Under the pieces are notes generated by a model that was given only the letters and a program-made list of their open reading frames with translations, had not been told where the DNA came from and did no database searches. 64,000 nucleotides of DNA from Kluyvera sp047971185 (GTDB lineage Bacteria > Pseudomonadota > Gammaproteobacteria > Enterobacterales > Enterobacteriaceae), in the NCBI RefSeq assembly GCF_047971185.1, contig NZ_JBKDZH010000109.1:1-64000 (forward strand). The letters run 5' to 3'. A program made the position numbers and the translations under genes. Every line of letters starts with the position of its first letter. Position 1 is the first letter of the stretch. Below, one piece after another: positions 1-9,659 of this stretch.

Positions 1-1412
1 AGCGGCATAAATGCCACGAAGAAGCCGATGATCCAGAACCAGAAGGCGCGTTTGCCCCAGGTTTCGTTAAGAGTGAAGCCAAAGGCTTTCGGCCACCAGT
101 AGGTCAGGCCGGCGAAGCAACCGAATACCACACCGCCGATGATGACGTTATGGAAGTGCGCAATCAGGAACAGGCTGTTGTGCAGCACGAAGTCCGCGCC
201 CGGCACCGCCAGCAGAACGCCGGTCATACCGCCGACCGAGAAGGTCACGATAAAGCCGATGGTCCACAGCATCGCAGAGTTGAAGACGATGCGGCCCTGA
301 TACATGGTGAACAGCCAGTTGAAGATCTTCACCCCGGTCGGGATGGCGATAATCATCGTGGTAATACCGAAGAAGGCGTTTACGTTCGCGCCGGCACCCA
401 TGGTGAAGAAGTGGTGCAGCCAAACGATGAACGACAGGATGGTAATACACACGGTCGCCCACACCAGCGAGGTGTAGCCAAACAGGCGTTTACGCGAGAA
501 GGTTGCGGCCACTTCAGAGAACACCCCGAAGACCGGCAGAACCAGGATATACACTTCCGGATGGCCCCAGGCCCAAATCAGGTTGATGTACATCATCATG
601 TTGCCGCCCATATCGTTGGTAAAGAAATGGGTGCCCAGATAGCGATCCAGGGTCAGCAGCGCGATGGTAACCGTCAGAATTGGGAAGGAGGCGATAATCA
701 GGATGTTGGCGCACAGAGATGCCCAGGTAAATACCGGCATCTTGAACATCGTCATTCCTGGCGCACGCATCTTGATGATGGTCACGAAGAAGTTAATACC
801 GGTCAGAGTGGTACCAATACCGGAGAGCTGCAGCGCCCAAATCCAGTAATCGACCCCGACGCCCGGACTATACTCAATTCCCGAGAGCGGCGGATAGGCC
901 AGCCAGCCGGTCTGAGCAAATTCACCAACGCCCAGAGACAGGTTAACCAGAATAACGCCGACAACGGTGAACCAGAAGCTCAGGTTGTTCAGGAACGGGA
1001 ACGCCACGTCGCGCGCGCCGATCTGCAGCGGAACCACCAGGTTCATCAGACCGATAACGAACGGCATCGCCACGAAGAAGATCATGATAACGCCGTGGGC
1101 GGTAAAGATCTGGTCGTAGTGATGAGGCGGCAGGAAGCCTGCTTCCCCGGCGGAGGCCAGCACCTGCTGGCTACGCATCATAATGGCATCGGCAAAGCCA
1201 CGCAGCAGCATGACGATAGCGACGATGACATACATGATGCCGAGTTTTTTGTGGTCGACGGAGGTCAGCCACTCGTTCCATAGATAGGACCACTTACCGA
1301 AGTAAGTGATGGCCGCCAGGAGAGCAAGTCCCCCGACGATAATGGCAGCCACCGTAACCACGATAATGGGTTCGTGGTAGGGCACTGCATCCAGTGTCAA
1401 TTTTCCGAACAT
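1..1412 (-). CDS. cyoB: Cytochrome bo3 ubiquinol oxidase subunit I (partial, 3' end off window)
   Basis: The reverse-strand frame from ATG at 1412 runs open to the window edge, giving about 470 of the family's usual ~663 residues. It begins MFGKLTLDAVPYHEP and reads as heme-copper oxidase subunit I throughout. Visible ligand motifs are HGVIMIF (heme b histidine), WGHPEVYIL (CuB histidine and cross-linked tyrosine), VWLHHFF (two CuB histidines) and LFLIAHFHNV (heme o3 and heme b histidines). The enzyme is the proton-pumping aerobic terminal oxidase of the inner membrane, taking electrons from ubiquinol. It starts 19 nt after the cyoA stop, as in the cyoABCDE operon. Only the C-terminal helices are missing, because of the window boundary. 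Confidence 0.98.
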   Translation of the reverse strand, partial: MFGKLTLDAVPYHEPIIVVTVAAIIVGGLALLAAITYFGKWSYLWNEWLTSVDHKKLGIMYVIVAIVMLLRGFADAIMMRSQQVLASAGEAGFLPPHHYDQIFTAHGVIMIFFVAMPFVIGLMNLVVPLQIGARDVAFPFLNNLSFWFTVVGVILVNLSLGVGEFAQTGWLAYPPLSGIEYSPGVGVDYWIWALQLSGIGTTLTGINFFVTIIKMRAPGMTMFKMPVFTWASLCANILIIASFPILTVTIALLTLDRYLGTHFFTNDMGGNMMMYINLIWAWGHPEVYILVLPVFGVFSEVAATFSRKRLFGYTSLVWATVCITILSFIVWLHHFFTMGAGANVNAFFGITTMIIAIPTGVKIFNWLFTMYQGRIVFNSAMLWTIGFIVTFSVGGMTGVLLAVPGADFVLHNSLFLIAHFHNVIIGGVVFGCFAGLTYWWPKAFGFTLNETWGKRAFWFWIIGFFVAFMP

Positions 1413-1431
1413 CGTATTCTTCCTCGGCCCC

Positions 1432-2379
1432 TTAGTGAGCGGATTCCGCGTGGCTCATGTCCATGCCTTCCATCCCTTCGTGCGCTGCGTGCTCGCCTTC
1501 CGGTTTGGACATGTTCATGCTCTTGCCGTGATCCATGAATTTGCTGGTCACTGCTTTAAACAAATCTGGTTTCACGCTGGAGAAGTACTCCACCTTGTTG
1601 TATTCGCTCGGTACAGCCACTTTCTCGAATGCCGCCATGTCGTCCATGGTGTTCGGAGATTGTTTCGCTTTAGCGACCCACTGATCGAATGTGGCACGAT
1701 CCGGCGTAGCAATGGCTTTGAACTTCATACCAGAGAAGCCCGGGCCGCTATAGCTTGCTGAGATACCGTCGTAGGTACCCGCTTCGTTAGCGATAAGATG
1801 CAGGTTGGTCTGCATACCGGCCATGGCGTAAATCTGGCTGCCCAGACGCGGGATAAAGAAGGAGTTCATCACGGAGTTGGAGGTCACTTTGAACTGCACC
1901 GGTACGTTCGCCGGGAAGGCGATTTCGTTAACGGTAGCAATGCCCTGCTCCGGGTAGATGAAGAACCATTTCCAGTCCATGGAAACCACTTCGATGGTGA
2001 TAGGTTTCTCGTCATGAACCAGCGGTTTGCTTGGTTCTAAGGAGTGCGTGGTTTTCCAGGTCAGTACGGCGAGGAAGATGATGATAAGAATTGGCACGGT
2101 CCAGACCACAGCTTCCACTTTGTTGGAGTGTGACCAGTTCGGGCTATACTTCGCATCTTTATTGCTCGCACGGTATTTCCAGGCGAAACCAACGGCCATT
2201 AAGACGGCCGGTATCACGACGATCATCATCAGGCCGAAAGCCGTCAGAATCAGCGAACGCTGCTCCAGTCCAATCTGTCCTTTGGGGTCAAGTAGTGCAG
2301 AATCACAGCCACTGAGTAATACAGTGCCGGCGATTAATGACAACCATCCCAAGTTTTTATTGTATTTCCTGAGTCTCAT
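1432..2379 (-). CDS. cyoA: Cytochrome bo3 ubiquinol oxidase subunit II
   Basis: 315 residues, the same length as E. coli CyoA. The N-terminal signal has a lipobox (LLSGC, residues 21-25), so the mature protein should be a lipoprotein. A second hydrophobic helix lies at about residues 47-68, followed by a periplasmic cupredoxin-like domain. As in quinol oxidases, I see no CuA cysteine-pair motif. The C-terminal tail is rich in Met, His and Glu. It is the first gene of the left-running cyo operon, with a sigma70 promoter 51 nt upstream. The long leader region beyond fits the complex oxygen and iron control known for cyo. Confidence 0.97.
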   Translation of the reverse strand: MRLRKYNKNLGWLSLIAGTVLLSGCDSALLDPKGQIGLEQRSLILTAFGLMMIVVIPAVLMAVGFAWKYRASNKDAKYSPNWSHSNKVEAVVWTVPILIIIFLAVLTWKTTHSLEPSKPLVHDEKPITIEVVSMDWKWFFIYPEQGIATVNEIAFPANVPVQFKVTSNSVMNSFFIPRLGSQIYAMAGMQTNLHLIANEAGTYDGISASYSGPGFSGMKFKAIATPDRATFDQWVAKAKQSPNTMDDMAAFEKVAVPSEYNKVEYFSSVKPDLFKAVTSKFMDHGKSMNMSKPEGEHAAHEGMEGMDMSHAESAH

Positions 2380-2429
2380 GTAACGACCTCAATTCCACGG
2401 GGTGTTGGTGGCGTTTAAAGTGTGGGGTC

Positions 2430-2458
2430 ATTTTACGGGAAGGTTACATTACTGTAAA
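2430..2458 (-). promoter_or_regulatory. sigma70-type promoter for cyoAB
   Basis: On the reverse strand TTTACA (2453-2458) is followed after exactly 17 nt by TAAAAT (2430-2435), about 50 nt before the cyoA start codon. This is a strong sigma70 match. Assignment to cyo is by position and orientation. Confidence 0.75.
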
Positions 2459-2843
2459 CATCATTGGGCCTCTGTCAGTTATGTGTTACCGGGTTCTGCC
2501 GTGCTTGTCACAGATGTTGCCAAGTATGTCTACTTTTCAGGCGGAATGCCCATTTGACGGGCGTTATAACGAAAGGGGGCGTAAGGGGAGGCCTGGGATG
2601 GCAATTGGTATAACCATTGCTGAAAATACACAAATAATTAACAATTAATCATCAAATAAAAGACAATTAAAAAACGAAAATTTAATTGATCTGGTGCTGA
2701 ATCGGTTAAAGAAATAATGCGCGTTTTAAACGTTCCAGTAATTTCCAGAATTCTAAAGCGCACAAAAGCGCAAATAAAAAATTTTATATACGATGTGTGG
2801 GTTATTATTACGTATAGTGATTACAACGGATATGCCGCATTTT
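2459..2843. other. AT-rich intergenic/regulatory region between ampG and cyoA
   Basis: There is no credible gene here. The stretch 2630-2695 is strongly AT-rich, with several TTAAT/GTTAA-like words (for example ATTAACAATTAA near 2637), the kind of sequence bound by ArcA-type regulators. cyo is known to be ArcA- and Fnr-repressed in E. coli. I cannot define individual binding sites by eye. Confidence 0.5.
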
Positions 2844-4328
2844 TTACTTAGCGACCGGAACCGGAGTTTTACGCAGTGCCAGGTAATCCAGCAGGCAGCC
2901 GAACACGATGCCGACAAAAGCCACCACTATCCCCGCCTCAAGCACCATCGACGACCACGGCAGCGCGGTGAAATTCAGCGCGTCGCTGATTAACATCAGC
3001 AGCCAGATGCCCAGCAGAGCAACGCCAACCAGCAGCAGACGCAGCGCCAGACGATATCCGCCGCTGTAGGCGGTACGCGGCATAAACTGCTCGGTCTGTT
3101 GGGTATATTCCAGCGTTCGCCGGCAGATCAGCAGCAGCAATATGCCCGGCACCGCCGCCACGACGGAGAAGAGATAGAACGTCGGCCAGCCGTGGGATTC
3201 AACAAACCAACCGGCAATCGGCCCAACGTACACGCGGCCCACGGCGGACAGCGCCGACAGCAGCGCGAACTGGGTGGCGGAAAACGATTTGTTGCACAAC
3301 GTCATCAGCAGCGCGACGAACGCCGCGGTACCCATGCCGCCGCACAGGTTTTCAAAGAACACCGCCGCCGCCATCGAATAGAGATGCTTGTCGGTGACCG
3401 ACAGCATCCAGTAACCGGCGTTGGAAACGCCCTGCAGGATGCCGAAAATAAGCAGCGCGCGGAACAGGGTCAGGCGCTGCATCAGCACGCCGCCGTACAG
3501 TGCGCCGACAATGGTCGCGAACAGGCCGAGGGTTTTGTTGACCATGCCGACCTGGCCCGCGTCGAAGCCGACGCCGCGAATCAGGAAGGTGGTGGTCAGG
3601 CTCATGGCGAAGGCGTCGCCGAGCTTGTACATCACAATCAGCAGCAGGATCAGCCAGGCGTTGTTGCGGCCAAAGAAATCTTTGAGCGGCGCAACCACCG
3701 CTTGCTCTAGGCTTTTGGGGACGGGAATAACGTCGCTCGGCTCCGGCGCCAGCAGGGTGGCGATAATACAGGGCACCAGCAGCGAGGCCATCAGCCAGTA
3801 CATCCCCTGCCAGCCCAGCCATTTGTCGGCCAGCCACAGCGCTAAACCGCCGGAAACCAGCATCCCCAGGCGGTAGCCCAGCACGCTGATGGCGGCCCCG
3901 GCTCCGCGTTCTTCGGCGGGCAGTACGTCGGTTTTCCAGGCGTCGAAGACAATGTCTTGTGATGCGGAACAGAAGGCGATAACCACCGCCAGCGCCGCCA
4001 TCCAGCGCAGCTGTGAGGCGGGTTCAAGGAAGCCCATCGCCGCGATGGCGACCAGCAGTAAACATTGGGTGGTTAACAGCCAGCCGCGACGGCGCCCTAA
4101 GAACGGCGGCGTGTAGCGGTCCATGACCGGCGACCAGAGAAACTTGAAGACGTATGCCTGACCCACGAGTGAAAAGAAACCGATGGTTTTCAGGTCGATA
4201 TTCTCGACCGTCATCCACGCCTGTAGCGTCCCTGACGTCAGGGCAAGCGGTAAACCGGAGGCAAAGCCAAGAATCAGCAAAATAGCTGATTTCGGTTGCT
4301 GAAAAATTCGCAGATAGTGAGCAGGCAT
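2844..4328 (-). CDS. ampG: Muropeptide MFS permease AmpG
   Basis: 494 residues (E. coli 491) with 12-14 hydrophobic helices. The N-terminus MPAHYLRIFQQPKSAILLIL and the motif DRYTPPFLGRRRGWL (MFS motif A region between helices 2 and 3) are typical of AmpG. It imports GlcNAc-anhydroMurNAc peptides from the periplasm for cell-wall recycling. In species with an inducible chromosomal AmpC it also delivers the inducing signal; no ampC is present in this window. It lies 46 nt downstream of yajG on the same strand, so the two are probably cotranscribed, with a hairpin between them. Confidence 0.96.
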   Translation of the reverse strand: MPAHYLRIFQQPKSAILLILGFASGLPLALTSGTLQAWMTVENIDLKTIGFFSLVGQAYVFKFLWSPVMDRYTPPFLGRRRGWLLTTQCLLLVAIAAMGFLEPASQLRWMAALAVVIAFCSASQDIVFDAWKTDVLPAEERGAGAAISVLGYRLGMLVSGGLALWLADKWLGWQGMYWLMASLLVPCIIATLLAPEPSDVIPVPKSLEQAVVAPLKDFFGRNNAWLILLLIVMYKLGDAFAMSLTTTFLIRGVGFDAGQVGMVNKTLGLFATIVGALYGGVLMQRLTLFRALLIFGILQGVSNAGYWMLSVTDKHLYSMAAAVFFENLCGGMGTAAFVALLMTLCNKSFSATQFALLSALSAVGRVYVGPIAGWFVESHGWPTFYLFSVVAAVPGILLLLICRRTLEYTQQTEQFMPRTAYSGGYRLALRLLLVGVALLGIWLLMLISDALNFTALPWSSMVLEAGIVVAFVGIVFGCLLDYLALRKTPVPVAK

Positions 4329-4340
4329 AGGTCTATACGT

Positions 4341-4367
4341 TCAGACCCGGCGAGAGGCCGGGTCTGA
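4341..4367 (-). terminator. Intercistronic hairpin between yajG and ampG
   Basis: A perfect 10-bp inverted repeat (4341-4350 TCAGACCCGG with 4358-4367) encloses a 7-nt loop. There is no T-tract after it on the reverse strand, so it is more likely an mRNA-stability or attenuating hairpin than a full terminator. Confidence 0.5.
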
Positions 4368-4374
4368 GACAGGA

Positions 4375-4953
4375 TTAACGGGCGTTCTGTTTGATGAAAT
4401 CGTGGATCGCGGTGTCCTGAGCCATATCGGCAATGGTGTCGCTCAGCACGCTATCAACGGTGTTAGCGATATTCTGGTTGGATGCCTGGAACGCGCCCTC
4501 AACGGAATAGTTAGAGCGGTAGTTTTTGGTCATCTTGTTACCGTTCGCCGCGGTCGCAATGATGGCGATATCGGCTTTGGTATTGATGTTGTAACGCACG
4601 TTACCCTGGGAAACGTCGGCGTACAGCTGGTTAACAATGATTTGCAGATTTACCGCCCCGTTTGGGCCAATCATGTAGCCGCGCGCGGTCATCTGTTTTT
4701 CCAGCACTTCCTGCATCAGGAAGCGCAGGTCGCGGGAAGCAGTCAGGGTCACCAGCTGGTTATTGCGGGTCACTTTCGCCAGCGCCTGATCCTGGCGCTG
4801 ATCGGCGCCGTTGATGCTGACGGTAACGCCCATCAGGCTTGGATCCTGCTGCGGCAGGGTGATTTTAGGCGACACGTCAACGGTGGTCGGCGGCGTTGCG
4901 CATCCTGCCAACATAAACAGTGCTACCAGTGGGAAGAGGATTTTTTTTAACAT
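4375..4953 (-). CDS. yajG: YajG family outer-membrane lipoprotein
   Basis: 192 residues, as in E. coli. The signal peptide ends in a lipobox (FMLAGC, Cys at about residue 18), after which the protein should be lipidated and carried to the outer membrane. The rest is a YajG-type domain of unknown biochemical role. It is the first gene of a yajG-ampG unit and is divergent from bolA across about 300 bp. The product name rests on whole-length similarity and position; no catalytic motif is seen. Confidence 0.93.
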   Translation of the reverse strand: MLKKILFPLVALFMLAGCATPPTTVDVSPKITLPQQDPSLMGVTVSINGADQRQDQALAKVTRNNQLVTLTASRDLRFLMQEVLEKQMTARGYMIGPNGAVNLQIIVNQLYADVSQGNVRYNINTKADIAIIATAANGNKMTKNYRSNYSVEGAFQASNQNIANTVDSVLSDTIADMAQDTAIHDFIKQNAR

Positions 4954-5192
4954 GTTAGAGTTCTCAAACGCATTGTTTACTGAAAATTGCAGCCATCATA
5001 ACATCGCCAACGGCAAGGGGAAGTAGGCAATGCATGTAATTTCATCGCGTTGGTGCTTTTCTGCACCAGGGATCGGTTTGCCGCAGGATTTCAGATGAGA
5101 AGCGATTGTAAAAGGCGTTAACTTCATCTACTTGACAAATAAAAGGCCGCGAAAGCTAATTTTTTGTTGCCTTTGTGTAATGGAATCAGTAA

Positions 5193-5205
5193 AAGCGGCT
5201 AACAT
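5193..5205 (+). promoter_or_regulatory. Candidate sigmaS-type -10 region for bolA
   Basis: The sequence GCGGCTAACAT lies about 45 nt before bolA. It carries the C at -13 and a TAACAT-like -10 hexamer (5200-5205). bolA is a classic stationary-phase (sigmaS, gearbox) gene in E. coli. The -35 side is weak and the call is tentative. Confidence 0.35.
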
Positions 5206-5250
5206 TTAAAGGGATAGGCGGCATCTTAACGTTGTCGGAGGAGTAATATC

Positions 5251-5568
5251 ATGATGATGCGTGAACAAATCGAAGAAAAATTAAGGGCAGCGTTTGATCC
5301 TGTGTTCCTGGAAGTTGTCGATGAAAGCTACCGCCACAACGTACCGGCAGGCTCTGAGAGCCACTTTAAAGTTGTGCTTGTGAGCGATCGATTCACCGGG
5401 GAGCGCTTCCTGAATCGCCACCGAATGATCTATGGCACCCTAAAAGAGGAGTTTGCCACCACCGTACATGCTCTGGCACTGCACACCTACACGCGTAAAG
5501 AGTGGGAAGGTTTACAGGATACGGTTTTTGCTTCGCCGCCGTGTCGTGGCGCGGGCACTATCGCGTAG
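5251..5568 (+). CDS. bolA: Transcriptional regulator BolA
   Basis: 105 residues, a near-identical match to BolA along its length (FLEVVDESYRHNVPAGSESH, FASPPCRGAG). It has a class II KH-like fold. BolA is a stress and stationary-phase morphogene that also binds monothiol glutaredoxin with an Fe-S cluster. The gene begins with three ATG codons in a row. GGAGGAG at 5237-5243 suits either of the first two, and homology favours the second (5254). A rho-independent terminator follows at 5622. Confidence 0.96.
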   Translation: MMMREQIEEKLRAAFDPVFLEVVDESYRHNVPAGSESHFKVVLVSDRFTGERFLNRHRMIYGTLKEEFATTVHALALHTYTRKEWEGLQDTVFASPPCRGAGTIA

Positions 5569-5621
5569 AAAAGGCATTTGCAACGCGGAACTTTTCCAGT
5601 ATGTTGCGTACAGATTATGAG

Positions 5622-5648
5622 AAAACGGCCTGCGGGCCGTTTTGTTTT
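5622..5648 (+). terminator. Rho-independent terminator after bolA
   Basis: A 9-bp perfect stem AAAACGGCC/GGCCGTTTT (5622-5630 with 5635-5643) and 4-nt loop is followed by GTTTTG. Confidence 0.8.
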
Positions 5649-5736
5649 GTCTGAATTTTGCGCGCTAAAGTCAGTATTCAGACAAAAATTAGCCGGGAAT
5701 TGTGAAAAATGCCGCAGCAACGCGTGATAACCGTTC

Positions 5737-5765
5737 TCGACTCATAAAAGTGATGCCGCTATAAT
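5737..5765 (+). promoter_or_regulatory. sigma70-type promoter upstream of tig
   Basis: A perfect TATAAT (5760-5765) is preceded after 17 nt by TCGACT (5737-5742). It sits about 138 nt before the tig start codon. The 5569-5902 gap holds the bolA terminator and this promoter; I see nothing else in it. Confidence 0.6.
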
Positions 5766-5902
5766 GCTGCGTCTTATTTTTCGGAATGTCTTCGGGATGA
5801 TTCTGGCTACAGGGAATGGTTTCTGATTAAAAGAGAACGTCCCAGTACTGCAAGGCATGATTCAGAGTTGACCGAGCACTGTGATTTTTTTGAGGTAACA
5901 AG

Positions 5903-7201
5903 ATGCAAGTTTCAGTTGAAACCACTCAGGGCCTTGGCCGCCGTGTAACGATTACTATCGCTGCTGACAGCATCGAGACCGCTGTAAAAAGCGAGCTGGT
6001 CAACGTAGCGAAAAAAGTACGCATTGACGGTTTCCGTAAAGGTAAAGTACCGATGAATGTTGTTGCTCAGCGTTATGGCGCTTCCGTGCGTCAGGACGTG
6101 CTGGGTGACCTGATGAGCCGCAACTTCGTTGATGCGATCATCAAAGAGAAGATCAATCCGGCTGGCGCACCGAACTACGTTCCGGGCGAATACAAGCTGG
6201 GTGAAGACTTCACCTACGCGGTAGAATTCGAAGTGTATCCGGAAGTTGAGCTGAAAGGCCTGGACGCTATCGAAGTTGAAAAACCGGTTGTTGAAGTGAC
6301 CGAAGCCGACGTTGACGGCATGCTGGACACCCTGCGCAAGCAGCAGGCTAACTGGAAAGACAAAGACGGCGCTGTTGACGCTGAAGACCGCGTAACCGTT
6401 GACTTCATCGGTTCCGTAGACGGCGAAGAGTTCGAAGGCGGCAAAGCGACTGACTTCGTACTGGCAATGGGCCAGGGTCGCATGATCCCGGGCTTTGAAG
6501 ACGGTATCAAAGGCCACAAAGCGGGCGAAGAGTTCACCATCGACGTGACCTTCCCGGAAGAATACCACGCTGAAAACCTGAAAGGTAAAGCGGCTAAGTT
6601 CGCGATTACCCTGAAGAAAGTTGAAGAGCGTGAGCTGCCGGAACTGACTGCTGAATTCATCAAACGTTTCGGCGTTGAAGACGGCACCCTTGAAGGCCTG
6701 CGCGCTGAAGTGCGTAAAAACATGGAACGCGAGCTGAAAGGCGCGGTACGTAACCGTGTTAAATCTCAGGCCATCGAAGGCCTGGTGAAAGCCAACGAGA
6801 TCGACGTTCCGGCTGCCCTGATTGACAGCGAAATCGACGTTCTGCGCCGTCAGGCTGCACAGCGTTTCGGTGGCAACCAGCAGCAAGCGATGGAACTGCC
6901 GCGTGAGCTGTTCGAAGAGCAGGCGAAACGCCGCGTTGTTGTTGGCCTGCTGCTGGGCGAAGTGATTCGTACCAACGAGCTGAAAGCTGACGAAGCACGC
7001 GTAGCTACCCTGATCGAAGAAATGGCTTCTGCCTACGAAGATCCGAAAGAAGTTATTGAATTCTACAGCAAAAACAAAGAGCTGATGGAAAACATGCGCA
7101 GCGTCGCTCTGGAAGAACAGGCTGTTGAAGCGGTTCTGGAAAAAGCGAAAGTGACTGAAAAAGCAACTTCCTTCAACGAACTGATGAACCAGCAGGCGTA
7201 A
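5903..7201 (+). CDS. tig: Trigger factor (ribosome-associated chaperone and PPIase)
   Basis: 432 residues, exactly the E. coli length. The N-terminal domain carries the ribosome-docking signature GFRKGKVP (residues 43-50), which binds L23 at the exit tunnel. A central FKBP-type PPIase domain follows (about 150-245, with VTVDFIGSVDG and MIPGFEDGI), then the helical C-terminal chaperone arms. It starts immediately after AGGTAACAAG. A strong terminator follows, so tig is probably monocistronic ahead of clpP. Confidence 0.98.
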   Translation: MQVSVETTQGLGRRVTITIAADSIETAVKSELVNVAKKVRIDGFRKGKVPMNVVAQRYGASVRQDVLGDLMSRNFVDAIIKEKINPAGAPNYVPGEYKLGEDFTYAVEFEVYPEVELKGLDAIEVEKPVVEVTEADVDGMLDTLRKQQANWKDKDGAVDAEDRVTVDFIGSVDGEEFEGGKATDFVLAMGQGRMIPGFEDGIKGHKAGEEFTIDVTFPEEYHAENLKGKAAKFAITLKKVEERELPELTAEFIKRFGVEDGTLEGLRAEVRKNMERELKGAVRNRVKSQAIEGLVKANEIDVPAALIDSEIDVLRRQAAQRFGGNQQQAMELPRELFEEQAKRRVVVGLLLGEVIRTNELKADEARVATLIEEMASAYEDPKEVIEFYSKNKELMENMRSVALEEQAVEAVLEKAKVTEKATSFNELMNQQA

Positions 7202-7228
7202 TTTCGCTTCCCGGTTTACGGTTTTGAG

Positions 7229-7263
7229 AAAAACCCGTTGCCTTTTGGTGACGGGTTTTTTTT
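7229..7263 (+). terminator. Rho-independent terminator after tig
   Basis: The stem AAAAACCCGT/ACGGGTTTTT (7229-7238 with 7251-7260) is followed by a run of eight T. Confidence 0.85.
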
Positions 7264-7336
7264 ATTGCAGCGATAACCAAAGCTGACGTGATAAAACGCC
7301 GTTTGGGTGTTAGCGTAACAACAAAATATTGTTATG

Positions 7337-7365
7337 CTTGAAATAGGGTAAGATCGTACCCATTA
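7337..7365 (+). promoter_or_regulatory. sigma32 (heat-shock) promoter of clpPX
   Basis: A perfect -35 CTTGAAA (7337-7343) is followed after 14 nt by ACCCATTA (7358-7365), close to the CCCCATNT consensus of RpoH promoters. It is located 78 nt before clpP. clpP heat-shock control is established in E. coli. Confidence 0.8.
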
Positions 7366-7442
7366 CTGGGGGAACGAATCACTCGCCGCATCGCTATAAT
7401 CATAATGTTGTGGCTATTTTATTTTTTATCCAGGAGACGGAA

Positions 7443-8066
7443 ATGTCATACAGTGGCGAACGAGATAATTTTGCACCCCACATGGCCCTGGTGCCGATGG
7501 TCATTGAACAGACCTCCCGTGGCGAACGTTCTTTTGATATCTACTCCCGTCTGCTTAAAGAGCGCGTTATCTTTCTGACCGGCCAGGTGGAAGACCACAT
7601 GGCGAACCTGATTGTGGCGCAAATGCTGTTTCTGGAAGCGGAAAACCCGGAAAAAGACATTTACCTGTACATCAACTCCCCGGGCGGCGTGATTACGGCA
7701 GGGATGTCCATTTACGACACCATGCAGTTCATTAAGCCGGACGTCAGCACCATCTGTATGGGGCAAGCGGCGTCGATGGGCGCGTTCCTGCTTACCGCAG
7801 GCGCAAAAGGCAAGCGCTTCTGCTTGCCGAACTCCCGCGTGATGATTCACCAACCGCTGGGCGGTTATCAGGGCCAGGCGACGGATATCGAAATCCACGC
7901 CCGCGAGATCCTGAAGGTGAAAGGACGTATGAATGAGCTTATGGCGCACCATACCGGCAAGTCTCTGGAGCAGATCGAAAGCGACACTGAACGTGACCGC
8001 TTCCTGTCCGCTTCTGAAGCCGTCGAGTATGGCCTGGTTGACTCAATTTTGAGTCAGCGTAACTAA
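7443..8066 (+). CDS. clpP: ATP-dependent Clp protease proteolytic subunit
   Basis: 207 residues, matching E. coli. The start is ATG 7443 after AGGAG at 7432-7436; in-frame upstream codons have no such site. Catalytic elements are visible: GQAASMGAF (nucleophile serine), MIHQPLGG (histidine) and the aspartate in ERDTERDRF-like SDTERDRF. The first ~14 residues are the autocleaved propeptide known in E. coli. It forms the tetradecameric proteolytic chamber docked by ClpX (next gene) or ClpA. It is transcribed from a sigma32 promoter together with clpX. Confidence 0.98.
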   Translation: MSYSGERDNFAPHMALVPMVIEQTSRGERSFDIYSRLLKERVIFLTGQVEDHMANLIVAQMLFLEAENPEKDIYLYINSPGGVITAGMSIYDTMQFIKPDVSTICMGQAASMGAFLLTAGAKGKRFCLPNSRVMIHQPLGGYQGQATDIEIHAREILKVKGRMNELMAHHTGKSLEQIESDTERDRFLSASEAVEYGLVDSILSQRN

Positions 8067-8200
8067 TGTCATGACCGCACGTGCCGCTGCACGGTATATA
8101 CTACTAAGGGCGGCACAACGCTTGCGTAGCAGCTTGCGCTGAAGAATGGCATTTGCGTCGTCATATGCGGCACAAAGAACTTAAAAAGAGGTTTTGACTC

Positions 8201-9475
<1,275 letters not shown>

Positions 9476-9502
9476 TTCACCAGTTCATACAATCAGTTAA
9501 TC

Positions 9503-9536
9503 AAAAAGGGGGGATTTTATCTCCCCCTTTTATTTT
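9503..9536 (+). terminator. Rho-independent terminator after clpX
   Basis: An A-tract plus G-run (AAAAAGGGGGG, 9503-9513) pairs with CTCCCCCTTTT (9521-9531), followed by further T-rich sequence. Confidence 0.75.
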
Positions 9537-9550
9537 TCCGTATTCATGGC

Positions 9551-9578
9551 GTTGAATGTGTGGAATACATCCCCATAT
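9551..9578 (+). promoter_or_regulatory. sigma32 (heat-shock) promoter of lon
   Basis: GTTGAAT (9551-9557) is followed after 13 nt by a perfect CCCCATAT (9571-9578). This is nearly the known E. coli lon RpoH promoter and sits 82 nt before the lon ATG. Confidence 0.8.
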
Positions 9579-9659
9579 ACTGGTTACATGTTAATGGTTG
9601 TGCGAAGCACAGTCGCGTAACCAGTTTACCTGGCGGACACTAAACTAAGAGAGAGCTCT

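Noticed and set aside
150..1283. Long open frame on the + strand
   Set aside because: It is antisense to cyoB, has no family resemblance and a composition (His, Gln, Arg-rich) typical of the complement of a membrane-protein gene.
8067..8200. Possible separate promoter or small RNA between clpP and clpX
   Set aside because: Only imperfect dyads (CCGCACGTGCCGCTGCACGG region) and no clear -35/-10 pair; not enough to call a feature.
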